NCBI RefSeq assembly: GCF_002994045.1
Contig: NZ_MQUC01000003.1
Span: 310,001 to 374,000 of the forward strand
Reading direction: 5' to 3'
DNA length: 64,000 nt
DNA from: Nonlabens agnitus
Lineage (GTDB): Bacteria; Bacteroidota; Bacteroidia; Flavobacteriales; Flavobacteriaceae
This document shows, in pieces, positions 56,486-64,000 of this stretch (within the stretch, counting starts at the first letter, position 1; every line of letters starts with the position of its first letter). Under the pieces are notes generated by a model. The model was not told the origin of the DNA. It saw only the letters and a program-made list of their open reading frames with translations, and ran no database searches. The position numbers were made by a program, and so were the translations under genes.

Positions 56486-57256
56486 TCAAGAAAGCCCAGC
56501 GATAATTTGGGGCATCTGCTTGATGGCGCAATCATAGCCTATTTTGAACAGTTCTTCCGATTTTTTGACATCAAAAATTCCGTAGGGAAAGGATTCTTCC
56601 ACTTCTAAAGCGACGTCGCACTGTCGTAGGCGCTGTTCTGTATTGCTCCATACGTTCAGTTGGAAAACGCGTTCGCTAATTTCTCTAATGCCTTTAATGG
56701 TTTCCAGTTCCTCGTGCGGGCAAATGCTCACACCCATGATTTTCATGCCGCGATTCAGCAGTGGTTCTACTGGTAAATTATTGAGAACGCCGCCATCCAC
56801 ATAAGTAGCATTATTAAAAACGACCGGTTTAAAAATGACTGGTATCGCACAGGACGCGATGATACTGGTGCTTAAATCGCCTTGGTTTAAATATTCGCTA
56901 ATGCCTTTGTTGAGGTTGGTCACGCAAACATGTAAAGGGATTTTCATGGCCTCAAAACTGTTCTCTGGCAAGTGCTTTTCCAATAACCTTTTGAGCATGG
57001 CCAGACGGTTCCATTCACGCGTTAAAAGTTGGAATTTAAAGATGCGCACAAATTCTTCCTGCATGGACAATTCCAAAATTTCCAAAGGCGAGTAGCCATG
57101 GCAGTACAACGCACCTATCATCGCACCAGCACTGGCGCCAGACACCTCGCTAGGAAAAATACCATTTTCATTGAGCGCCTGTAACACACCTATGTGTGCC
57201 GATGCTCTTGCGCCGCCACCGGCGAGTGTAATTCCTATTTTTTGGGTTGGAGCCAT
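56486..57256 (-). CDS. Patatin-like phospholipase (RssA type)
   Basis: The 256-residue protein has the oxyanion motif GGGARASAHIGV (residues 13-24), the nucleophile GASAGAM (serine near residue 42) and the aspartate of the catalytic dyad in DGGVLNNLP (about residue 154). It is cytoplasmic, with no signal peptide. It is expected to cleave acyl chains from phospholipids. It is divergent from the flavoprotein gene at 57536, with a palindrome copy in between. Confidence 0.92.
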   Translation of the reverse strand: MAPTQKIGITLAGGGARASAHIGVLQALNENGIFPSEVSGASAGAMIGALYCHGYSPLEILELSMQEEFVRIFKFQLLTREWNRLAMLKRLLEKHLPENSFEAMKIPLHVCVTNLNKGISEYLNQGDLSTSIIASCAIPVIFKPVVFNNATYVDGGVLNNLPVEPLLNRGMKIMGVSICPHEELETIKGIREISERVFQLNVWSNTEQRLRQCDVALEVEESFPYGIFDVKKSEELFKIGYDCAIKQMPQIIAGLS

Positions 57257-57330
57257 GCGGCAAAGATAGCAAGGTGAAAATAGTTTGTAGGAATGATTCT
57301 ACTTTGTTCTTATAAGTGTTGTCTGGATTT

Positions 57331-57346
57331 CGCTTTCGCGAAAGCG
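57331..57346. repeat. CGCTTTCGCGAAAGCG palindrome in a divergent gap
   Basis: Perfect copy, extended to TTTCGCTTTCGCGAAAGCGAAA, about 75 bases upstream of the patatin-like gene and 190 bases before the flavoprotein gene. Confidence 0.92.
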
Positions 57347-57535
57347 AAATTAAAACGAGACTTATTGCGCATCACAGCAGCATCCTTGAGAAAACATCTT
57401 ATTGGTTCTATAGTTACATGATGTGGTGCGTCATTGCAGAGCAGCTCACCGGCTTAAACTTTTACTAAAGTTGTGCCGATGCGCCACCAATGCTTTTTTC
57501 CTAGGTTGCAGATGTTCTATCTTGTAAAGAAAAAA

Positions 57536-58204
57536 ATGGCACATTCTGTTAAAATTAAGTCGATCAAACAATTAACTCACGACGTTAAACAATTTCGCGT
57601 GGAGAAACCAAACGGTTATGAATTCACGCCAGGTCACGCGACCGAGGTTTCTATTGATCAGGAAAAATGGAAGGATGAGAAACGACCTTTCACCTTCACC
57701 AGTCTTACCGGTGACGAGGATCTGGAATTTGTAATTAAAATCTATACCGATCACGATGGCGTGACTGAGGCACTGGATCACGTGAAACCAGGCGATCATT
57801 TAATCATTAGAGATACTTGGGGCGCGATTGAATATAAAGGTGACGGTTATGTGATTGCTGGTGGCGCTGGAATCACGCCTTACATCGCGATGTTCAGGGA
57901 CCTGAAAACCAAAAATAAACTGGACGGATTGCATTTATTGTTTTCCAACAAAACCGAAAAGGACATCATCCTGAAAGATGAACTGGATCAAATGCTGGGC
58001 GATCGCGTAACCTATGTCATTACCGATCAAAAAGATACCCAATATCTCAAAGGCCGAGTGGACAAGGAACTGATCAAAAATCAGGTGGATGATTTTGATA
58101 AAAACTTCTACGTTTGTGGACCACCACAAATGACGGAAGACATTAGCGATATTCTCAAAGAATGCGGCGCCTCACCAGATGCCGTGACGCTGGATGATCA
58201 GTAG
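57536..58204 (+). CDS. Ferredoxin-NADP reductase-like flavoprotein
   Basis: I choose the ATG at 57536 (MAHSVKIKSIKQLTHDVKQF); the earlier start at 57473 lacks family support. The 222-residue protein has the FAD motif RPFTFTS (about residue 50), the NAD(P) motif GGAGITPYIAMFRD (about 108) and the C-terminal YVCGPPQM. No iron-sulfur domain is attached, so it must pass electrons to or from a separate partner. The repeat cluster begins about 40 bases after its stop. Confidence 0.88.
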   Translation: MAHSVKIKSIKQLTHDVKQFRVEKPNGYEFTPGHATEVSIDQEKWKDEKRPFTFTSLTGDEDLEFVIKIYTDHDGVTEALDHVKPGDHLIIRDTWGAIEYKGDGYVIAGGAGITPYIAMFRDLKTKNKLDGLHLLFSNKTEKDIILKDELDQMLGDRVTYVITDQKDTQYLKGRVDKELIKNQVDDFDKNFYVCGPPQMTEDISDILKECGASPDAVTLDDQ

Positions 58205-58241
58205 TTTACTCTGTATTATTTTAGGATTTTAATTTCAATGG

Positions 58242-58736
58242 AAGCCGGTTCGAGTCCCGATAGTTATCGGGATAGAGAACGAGCAGATTGAGACGATGAA
58301 CTTCATAACAAGAACCATATCTCGACTTTAGTTTACATTGAGCTTGTCGAAATGCTCGATACTGGTTTATGGAGATTGTGATTTATAGAAAAGCAAGCCG
58401 GTTCGAGTGGCAGCGCCGCACTGAGCTTGTCGAAGTGCCGAGAACGAGCGATTTTGTTAGTTAAAAAGATCGTGCTAAAACCATATCTCGACTGTAGTTT
58501 ACATTGAGCTTGCCGAAATGCTCGATACTGGTTAACTGGGATTGTTTTAAATATAAAAACTAGCCGGTTCGAGCGGCAGCGCCGCACTGAGCTTGTCGAA
58601 GTGTCGAGAACGAGCGGTTGGAAACGATGAGCTTCATAACAAAAACCATATCTCGACTCTCGCTCGATACTGGTTCACAAGGATTGTGCAACCTATATGC
58701 AAGCCGGTTCGAGCGGCAGTCGAGAACGAGCGGTTC
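58242..58736. repeat. Left block of paired palindromic repeats
   Basis: Units of two orientations alternate: form A begins CCGGTTCGAG and ends GAGAACGAGC (58242, 58396, 58562, 58702); form B begins AACCATATCTCGACT and ends GCTCGATACTGGTT (58313, 58479, 58645). Form B resembles the reverse complement of form A, so they are inverted partners. The middle of the units varies: a short centre, a longer one with CTGAGCTTGTCGAAGTG, and once CCCGATAGTTATCGGG. Confidence 0.85.
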
Positions 58737-59082
58737 ATTTACCACGAAGTTTTTTAGGAACGTACTCTGAAGAAACAAAAGCACTACTAGAATCATTCTG
58801 GCATTGCGCCAAGATCTTGAGCCTATCAAAATCTCCATTGATCAGCGCCCACTTTTTATTTGCAGACCATTTTTTGATGTGCTTTTCGTAATGTAGGGCT
58901 TGGAACAAATCACCAATGGATTCTTGGAATACTAGTTTAACCGGTCTGCGGTGGAAGGTGTAAGCTGTTTCTCTGTAGCCTGTTTGATGTTCGAGCAGCC
59001 AACGTTCCAGATTGCTTGTGATTCCGGTGTATAATTTGCCGTCAGCGCATTCTAGAATATAGATGTGGAATGAGTTGAACAT
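58735..59082 (-). CDS. GIY-YIG nuclease-family protein
   Basis: The 115-residue protein is a single GIY-YIG domain of the UvrC/Slx1-like small type: HIYILECADGKLYTGIT supplies the two signature strands, an Arg follows in NLERWLLEH, and EKHIKKW carries the catalytic glutamate. It has an additional tail of about 35 residues that ends inside the border of repeat block A, so its stop codon lies at the repeat edge. Repeats flank it on both sides at close range. Similar genes are often seen beside short palindromic repeats in Bacteroidota as far as I recall; a role in repeat spread is inference. Confidence 0.85.
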   Translation of the reverse strand: MFNSFHIYILECADGKLYTGITSNLERWLLEHQTGYRETAYTFHRRPVKLVFQESIGDLFQALHYEKHIKKWSANKKWALINGDFDRLKILAQCQNDSSSAFVSSEYVPKKLRGK

Positions 59083-59099
59083 GTCATGAAGATAGTAAC

Positions 59100-59527
59100 A
59101 AAAACCATATCTCGACTGTCGCTCGATACTGGTTTACTGAGTTTGTGAACTATGAAAAAGAAGTCGGTTCGAGCGGCAGCGCCGTACTGAGCTTTTCGAA
59201 GTGCCGAGAACGAACGATTGGAAACGATGAGCTTCATAACAAGAACCATATCTCGACTTTAGTTTACATTGAGCTTGCCGAAATGCTCGATACTGGTTCA
59301 AAAGCTTTATTGCAATTTATAGGCAAGCCGGTTCGAGCGACAGTCGAGAACGAGCGATTCGGTCAGTTAAAAAGATCGTGCTCAAACCATATCTCGACTG
59401 TAGTTTACATTGAGCTTGCCGAAATGCTCGATATTGGTTTAAAGAGATTGTGATTTATAGAAAAGCAAGCCGGTTCGAGCGGCAGCGCCGTACTGAGCTA
59501 GTCGAAGTGCCGAGAACGAGCGGTTGA
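59100..59527. repeat. Right block of paired palindromic repeats
   Basis: The same two forms continue on the other side of the GIY-YIG gene: form B at 59102, 59246 and 59386, form A at 59162, 59326 and 59466. Order stays B-A-B-A, with a spacer of about 35-45 bases that is itself repeated (for example GATTGTGATTTATAGAAAAG at 58374 and 59446). Spacer similarity shows that whole A-B pairs were duplicated. Confidence 0.85.
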
Positions 59528-59553
59528 CTTGTTAGAAAGCTTATTGCTATTCT

Positions 59554-59567
59554 GCTTTCGCGCAAGC
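59554..59567. repeat. Variant palindrome GCTTTCGCGCAAGC
   Basis: One-base variant of the 14-base core, about 110 bases upstream of the peptidase gene. Confidence 0.75.
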
Positions 59568-59673
59568 GAACTACTTCAAAAACTCCTGGTAAATAACTCC
59601 TGCATAACAGATTTAGATTTTTCAAAAAGGGATTGCGGTTTATTAAGTAGCTTAGCACTTCAAATTGTTATTC

Positions 59674-62166
59674 ATGCGCAAATCATTATTCTTAAGTCTG
59701 TTATTTCTCGCCAGCATCGCCGTGCAGGCGCAACTCCAATCTCCAGCCGATTTCCTAGGCTATGAAATAGGAACCCAGTTTTCGCGCCATGCCGATGTGG
59801 TGCGCTATTTTGAACATGTCGCCGAAAACAGCGATATGGTCACCTATCAGGAATATGGAATGACCAACGAGCGCCGACCGCTTACCTATGCGATCGTGAC
59901 CAGTCCAGCGAACCAAAACAACATCGAGCAAATCAGAAAAAACAATCTGGCCCAGACAGGAATTATTGAAGGCAATGCGACTTCAGATAAGGCGATTGTT
60001 TGGCTATCCTACAACGTGCACGGTAACGAGGCCAGCAGTACTGAGGCTTCCATGGTGACGCTGTATGAATTGATCACGACTAAAAAAGACTGGCTGGAAA
60101 ACACGGTCGTCATCATCGATCCATGTGTGAATCCAGATGGTCGCGATCGTTATGCCAACTGGTACAATCAGGTGGCGAGCCAGCCGTACGATCCCTTACA
60201 AATCGCTGCAGAACACAACGAACCATGGCCTGGTGGTCGTCCCAATCATTATCTTTTTGACCTGAACCGTGATTGGGCTTGGGCCACGCAAGTAGAATCC
60301 CAGCAGCGCTTGAAAGTGTACAACCAGTGGATGCCACAAATACATGTGGATTTTCACGAGCAAGGCATTAATGAGCCGTACTATTTCGCTCCGGCAGCAG
60401 AACCTTTTCACGAGATCATTACCGATTTCCAACGCGAGTTCCAGACCAAAATAGGACAGAATCACGCCAAGTATTTTGATAATGAAGGCTGGTTGTATTT
60501 TACCAGAGAACGCTTTGATTTATTGTACCCTAGTTATGGCGATACTTATCCTACCTACATGGGCGCGATAGGAATGACCTATGAGCAAGCCGGTCACGGC
60601 CGTGCTGGATTGGGAATCAACAATGACGAAGGTTTTGAATTGACGCTGGTAGATCGTGTGGCACACCACAAGACTACCGGACTCTCCACTATCGAGGTCG
60701 CTTCCCAAAACGTAGAAAAACTCAATACCGAATTTGAGAAATACTTTGACAACAGCAACCTGACTACCAAAAGCTTTGTATTCAAAGGCAGCACCGACCA
60801 ACTCATGGCACTGGCAAAATTGTTGGACCGTCACGAGATCCAATACGGCTTTACAGGCAAGGGAAAAACCAGCGGTTTAGGCTACAACAACGACAAGAAA
60901 ACCACATTAGAATACGATACCGCTATGGTCGTTTCTACCAACCAGCCGAAAGGGAAAATGGTCCAAGTGCTTTTTGAGCCTAATGCCCAATTGTCCACAC
61001 CATTGACCTATGACATTACGGCCTGGAACTTACCCAAAGCCTACGGCCTAGAAGCCGTTGCCAGCACCAGCAACGTTTCTGCGACCAGCGCCACGCTCGA
61101 TATCAAGACGGATGACAATACCAACAACACAGCGACCGGTTATATTGCCAAATGGAACAGCATGCAAGACGCCAGATTCCTGGCCAAACTATTAAAAGCC
61201 GGTATCAAAGTACGCTTTACCGAAAAGCCCTTTGTCAATAACGGCACCACCTACGACCGCGGTAGTTTGATCATTACCAAAAGCGACAACAAAAGAATCG
61301 ACAACTTTGGTTTGATCGTGAATTCGGTGGCTAATGAATTCAAGCGTGGACTGGAACCAGCACTAAGTTCTTTTGCCACCTCAGGACCAGATTTTGGTTC
61401 GCCGGACGTGAAGTTGATCAGTGCGCCACGAGTGGCCTTGTTGCGCGGTGAGCGCACGTCTTCCTTAAGTTATGGTGCGACCTGGTATTTCTTTGAGCAA
61501 GACTTGGGTTATCCTGTAACCTCTATCGATACCGGCGATCTAGGCCGTGCCGATTTAAGTCAATTCGACGTGCTGGTCATGCCAGACGGTTACTACGGCA
61601 GTTTGCTCAATGAGAGCACACTCAATAAAGTCAAGACTTTTGTACGCAGTGGCGGCAAGGTCGTCGCCTTGTCTGGTGCCGTGAGCGCATTTGCAGACAA
61701 AGACGGTTTTGGAATTACCAAAAACGACAAGGATCAAGACTCTACCGAAGAAAAGGACGAGAAGAAAGACCTATTGATCCCCTATGCCGCTCGTGAGGAA
61801 TCTGGAACCACAGATTTGATCACCGGTAGTATATTCAAGATCACGATGGACAAGACGCACCCTATGGCCTTTGGTTATGGTGATGCCTATTACAGTTTAA
61901 AGTTGGGCAGCGATTCCTATAGCTATTTGGAGGACGGTTACAACGTGGGTTGGATCACAGACGATGTGGTGAATGTATCTGGTTTTGCAGGCGACACGGC
62001 CAAAACCAAATTAAAGAACTCCATGGTATTTGGCGAGCAGCGTCTGGGTGCTGGTAGCGTGATCTATATGGTGGACGACCCATTGTTTCGCGCCTTCTGG
62101 GAGAACGGTAAATTGCTATTTGTCAACTCGGTATTCCTAGTGAATAACAACAGGCCAGAGTTGTAG
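59674..62166 (+). CDS. M14-family zinc carboxypeptidase, exported
   Basis: I choose the ATG at 59674 (MRKSLFLSLLFLASIAVQAQ), which gives a signal peptide. The M14 domain has the zinc ligands in VHGNEASS (His116 and Glu119), the substrate-binding DLNRDW (near residue 200) and a later zinc-ligand candidate in DFHEQG. The C-terminal third resembles a class I glutamine amidotransferase/DJ-1-like domain (VLVMPDGYYG, FVRSGGKVVALSG). The 830-residue length is typical of Bacteroidota members. It should cut peptides in the periplasm or outside. Confidence 0.88.
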   Translation: MRKSLFLSLLFLASIAVQAQLQSPADFLGYEIGTQFSRHADVVRYFEHVAENSDMVTYQEYGMTNERRPLTYAIVTSPANQNNIEQIRKNNLAQTGIIEGNATSDKAIVWLSYNVHGNEASSTEASMVTLYELITTKKDWLENTVVIIDPCVNPDGRDRYANWYNQVASQPYDPLQIAAEHNEPWPGGRPNHYLFDLNRDWAWATQVESQQRLKVYNQWMPQIHVDFHEQGINEPYYFAPAAEPFHEIITDFQREFQTKIGQNHAKYFDNEGWLYFTRERFDLLYPSYGDTYPTYMGAIGMTYEQAGHGRAGLGINNDEGFELTLVDRVAHHKTTGLSTIEVASQNVEKLNTEFEKYFDNSNLTTKSFVFKGSTDQLMALAKLLDRHEIQYGFTGKGKTSGLGYNNDKKTTLEYDTAMVVSTNQPKGKMVQVLFEPNAQLSTPLTYDITAWNLPKAYGLEAVASTSNVSATSATLDIKTDDNTNNTATGYIAKWNSMQDARFLAKLLKAGIKVRFTEKPFVNNGTTYDRGSLIITKSDNKRIDNFGLIVNSVANEFKRGLEPALSSFATSGPDFGSPDVKLISAPRVALLRGERTSSLSYGATWYFFEQDLGYPVTSIDTGDLGRADLSQFDVLVMPDGYYGSLLNESTLNKVKTFVRSGGKVVALSGAVSAFADKDGFGITKNDKDQDSTEEKDEKKDLLIPYAAREESGTTDLITGSIFKITMDKTHPMAFGYGDAYYSLKLGSDSYSYLEDGYNVGWITDDVVNVSGFAGDTAKTKLKNSMVFGEQRLGAGSVIYMVDDPLFRAFWENGKLLFVNSVFLVNNNRPEL

Positions 62167-62180
62167 GAGTCTTGTTAGTT

Positions 62181-62195
62181 CGCTTTCGCGAAAGC
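62181..62195. repeat. Palindrome CGCTTTCGCGAAAGC behind the peptidase gene
   Basis: One end base short of the 16-base consensus, 15 bases after the stop codon, where it could serve as a 3' hairpin. Confidence 0.88.
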
Positions 62196-62362
62196 AGAAA
62201 CGATGTTTAACGTTTAATACAAAAAAAGTTGCATAACCACCACCAATTGACAAGTTGTGCTAAAATCAAATTTTGACTTTTGTAACCAACTGAAAGTGAG
62301 CTTGAATATAGGTGCTAAAGCCTTCAATTTGTTTATTAGCTAGTTAGCTATAATTATGAAAA

Positions 62363-63421
62363 ATGACATTTAGATTTCCAATAGAATGTAACATATGCGA
62401 ATTCAAATCTTTAGTAAAAGTTCAGGCTGGTTATCTTGAAAAAGTTCAAGTAAGAATTGGTTGTCCAAATTGTGGCAGTTTATTTAAAGGAGAATTACTA
62501 CAAATACCACCTGGGGTTAGCTTAAATTTTGATAAGGCTAAACCAACAGACGGAGAAAATCTTCCAGATGATATTCCAGTAATTCCAATCTCTACCGAAT
62601 TACCTATACCGCAACAATCAACAGAAATAATTCCCGGTTCATTTGGTTTTACACTAAATCCTTATATGGCTTTAACACAGTCTATATCCTACGATACTAT
62701 TGCGGTTTTTCGAGACAAATATTTAGCATTTGCAAAATATAGAGACAAAAATATTGATGCATTAGAAAATATTATTTTCCTTTTTCAAGGAAAGAATTAT
62801 CAACTCGTTATTGCCGAAGCAAAAAAACATTTTTCGGACGAATTACCTGATTTAAAAAACACATTTGAAGAAAGTCAAGAAAATTGCTACTACATCATTA
62901 GTGAAATTTTTAAATTTTTCATTTTAAATACAATTCCTAAAAACTACGAGAATAGTTACACAATTCGTTTACTCTTTAAAGGAACGATCAACAAAGTACA
63001 GAAGGATAAAGCCTCATTGATTCATCTTAAAACTGAACTAAATAAGTATTGTGATATTGAAAGAGAGTTTATTAATTCTTCTAAAATACTTGTAGATTTT
63101 ATCAAAAACTCACCTTCGTATGTTCCTGTAATAGCTTTGAGCTACATCGGATTTGAAGAAGTCTTTGAGAAGGAATACGGCATCACTACTTTTTCATTTG
63201 ATGAGCTAAAAGAAAATTATAAGGACTCATTTGAGCTTTTGGCTAGGACTTCAATTTTTTATATCGGATTTACAAATTTTGGGCAAAACAAAAGCGAAGA
63301 TGATTTTTCGGGAATACGCAATTGTAATTCCTTATATCAATATTATAGTTTGAACAATGGATTAAAAAAGCAAGTGATAGAAAATTATTCTCATTTAAAA
63401 AATACTATAGGTTTTTATTGA
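62363..63421 (+). CDS. Zinc-ribbon protein of unknown function, frame interrupted at the end
   Basis: The 352-codon frame starts with a zinc ribbon (CNIC near residue 9 and CPNC near residue 35), followed by a proline-rich linker and a helical domain of about 250 residues without a motif that I know. It stops at YGFY-like residues in a T-rich spot (63412-63417), but the -1 frame continues with sequence that fits as its C-terminus and contains RNAIGH. A single missing base would restore one protein of about 420 residues. The gene is AT-rich compared with its left neighbours, suggesting transfer. Confidence 0.6.
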   Translation: MTFRFPIECNICEFKSLVKVQAGYLEKVQVRIGCPNCGSLFKGELLQIPPGVSLNFDKAKPTDGENLPDDIPVIPISTELPIPQQSTEIIPGSFGFTLNPYMALTQSISYDTIAVFRDKYLAFAKYRDKNIDALENIIFLFQGKNYQLVIAEAKKHFSDELPDLKNTFEESQENCYYIISEIFKFFILNTIPKNYENSYTIRLLFKGTINKVQKDKASLIHLKTELNKYCDIEREFINSSKILVDFIKNSPSYVPVIALSYIGFEEVFEKEYGITTFSFDELKENYKDSFELLARTSIFYIGFTNFGQNKSEDDFSGIRNCNSLYQYYSLNNGLKKQVIENYSHLKNTIGFY

Positions 63422-63633
63422 ACAGTCAAATTAGGAACGCAATTGGTCATGCCAAAACAGAATATTTTATGTACGAACAATTAATAAAGTATTATCCATA
63501 CACTGATCTTAAAAAACTAAATAAGTTTAAGGAAAAATCTTTGGTCGATTTTGTTTATCATACTTTTTTAATGAAATTGGCGATATTAGATTTTGTGAGT
63601 TTTATTGGGAAGTGGCATTACAGAATGAAATAA
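63418..63633 (+). CDS. HEPN-like C-terminal fragment
   Basis: This 71-codon frame starts at a TTG that overlaps the preceding stop. It carries R-N-A-I-G-H, matching the Rx4H motif of HEPN ribonuclease domains, followed by helical sequence. It has no good start of its own and probably belongs to the preceding gene. HEPN domains often occur in anti-phage and toxin proteins, so a defence role is possible; the evidence is one motif. Confidence 0.45.
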   Translation: MNSQIRNAIGHAKTEYFMYEQLIKYYPYTDLKKLNKFKEKSLVDFVYHTFLMKLAILDFVSFIGKWHYRMK

Positions 63634-63850
63634 CCATAGCTAACACCCTATAAAAAATAAGAGGGCAATGAGTGTTTAACCCAAAAGCAAAGGCACTTTT
63701 ACGAAGTCGCCAAATTTTTAAATTTGGCTTATTGAACAAAAAAAGACAATAAGAAAAATTCAAAAATTCGGCTTGTGTTTCATCCGAATGGTTTGCGCTC
63801 ATTAATTGCCCTACTATTCTTATACACAACCGTTAGGTGCAATATAAATC
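63634..63850. repeat. attC-like imperfect inverted repeat
   Basis: The gap begins with CTAAC (63640-63644) and ends with GTTAGGT (63832-63838, matching GTTRRRY). Inside are AGGGCAATGAG (63662-63672) against CTCATTAATTGCCCT (63798-63812), and a central hairpin CAAATTT/AAATTTG (63711-63726). The length of about 200 bases and nested symmetry resemble integron attC sites. The 5' core does not fit RYYYAAC perfectly. Confidence 0.4.
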
Positions 63851-63864
63851 AGGATTGAATATAA

Positions 63865-64000
63865 ATGAGACTAAAAGATATATTTTCGGGGTTTGATGCT
63901 CGAACCGATAAAACTGATGTCGAAAAACTAAGATTGAGTAATCCTCGGTTATGGAAAAAGTTAAAAAAGCAATTTGACACAGGACGTAAAATTGTACTTA
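63865..64000 (+). CDS. Start of an unknown gene, cut by the window edge
   Basis: An open frame begins at ATG 63865 (MRLKDIFSGFDARTDKTDVE) and runs through the last base. The 45 visible residues are charged and have no signal peptide. It lies just behind the attC-like repeat in the same orientation as the zinc-ribbon gene, as a second gene cassette would. Confidence 0.5.
   Translation, partial: MRLKDIFSGFDARTDKTDVEKLRLSNPRLWKKLKKQFDTGRKIVL

Noticed and set aside
58560..58838. Short frames translating the repeats (residues such as LRQAQCGAAART)
   Set aside because: They are translations of the palindromic repeat units and have no independent coding signs.
58242..59527. Regular repeats suggesting a CRISPR array
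   Set aside because: Units alternate in orientation, are themselves palindromic and vary in length, spacers are repeated and not unique, and no cas gene is near.
1..64000. Prophage or conjugative element
   Set aside because: No capsid, terminase, relaxase, integrase or conjugation gene is present in the window.

Overview
The window looks like chromosome from a marine-type Flavobacteriaceae bacterium. Supporting evidence: a giant extracellular protein with a CHU_C (type IX secretion, type B) C-terminal domain, a TonB receptor/DUF4249 lipoprotein pair, Bacteroidota-style lipoprotein signals, AT-rich DNA, and an abundant 16-bp palindrome (CGCTTTCGCGAAAGCG). I associate that palindrome with Nonlabens-like genomes, but the genus is a guess.

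Layout. (1) 1-4016: a STAND/NACHT-like P-loop ATPase cut by the window edge, with its helical-repeat part in a second, overlapping frame. (2) 4.5-5.3 kb: a decayed copy of the 3' end of a CHU_C gene. (3) 5522-17268: Rhs cassette 1: OmpH/Skp-like chaperone, small lipoprotein, 1813-aa Rhs-type partner protein, about 1550-aa Rhs/YD-repeat protein with a hydrophobic C-terminal tip, and a small membrane protein as candidate immunity factor. (4) 17655-28698: a compact type II secretion-like/pseudopilus locus in two convergent blocks: two lipoproteins, GspC-, K-, I-, J-like proteins and GspF on the plus strand; GspM-, L-like proteins, secretin GspD, ATPase GspE, prepilin peptidase and major pseudopilin GspG on the minus strand. 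(5) 28924-40466: Rhs cassette 2, with the same gene order but a different middle of the partner protein, a different tip and a frameshifted lipoprotein as candidate immunity factor. (6) 41.2-45.6 kb: the large CHU_C protein, without a normal start codon, flanked by decayed DNA. (7) 46.2-47.5 kb: a Cys-rich unknown protein and remnants. (8) 47.9 kb: tRNA-Ser(UGA), which marks the edge between the accessory and the ordinary region. (9) 48-62 kb: conserved flavobacterial housekeeping and envelope genes, interrupted at 58.2-59.5 kb by a dense cluster of paired palindromic repeats around a GIY-YIG nuclease gene. (10) 62.3-64 kb: a zinc-ribbon/HEPN-like gene split by a frameshift, an attC-like repeat and the start of another gene.

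How the parts may work together: the two Rhs cassettes bracket the whole secretion locus and share about 5 kb with no difference that I noticed. The economical reading is one polymorphic-toxin island in which a pseudopilus/secretin machine, dedicated periplasmic chaperones and lipoproteins serve two exchangeable Rhs effectors with different toxin tips. The gene content and order are seen in the sequence; the functional link is inference.
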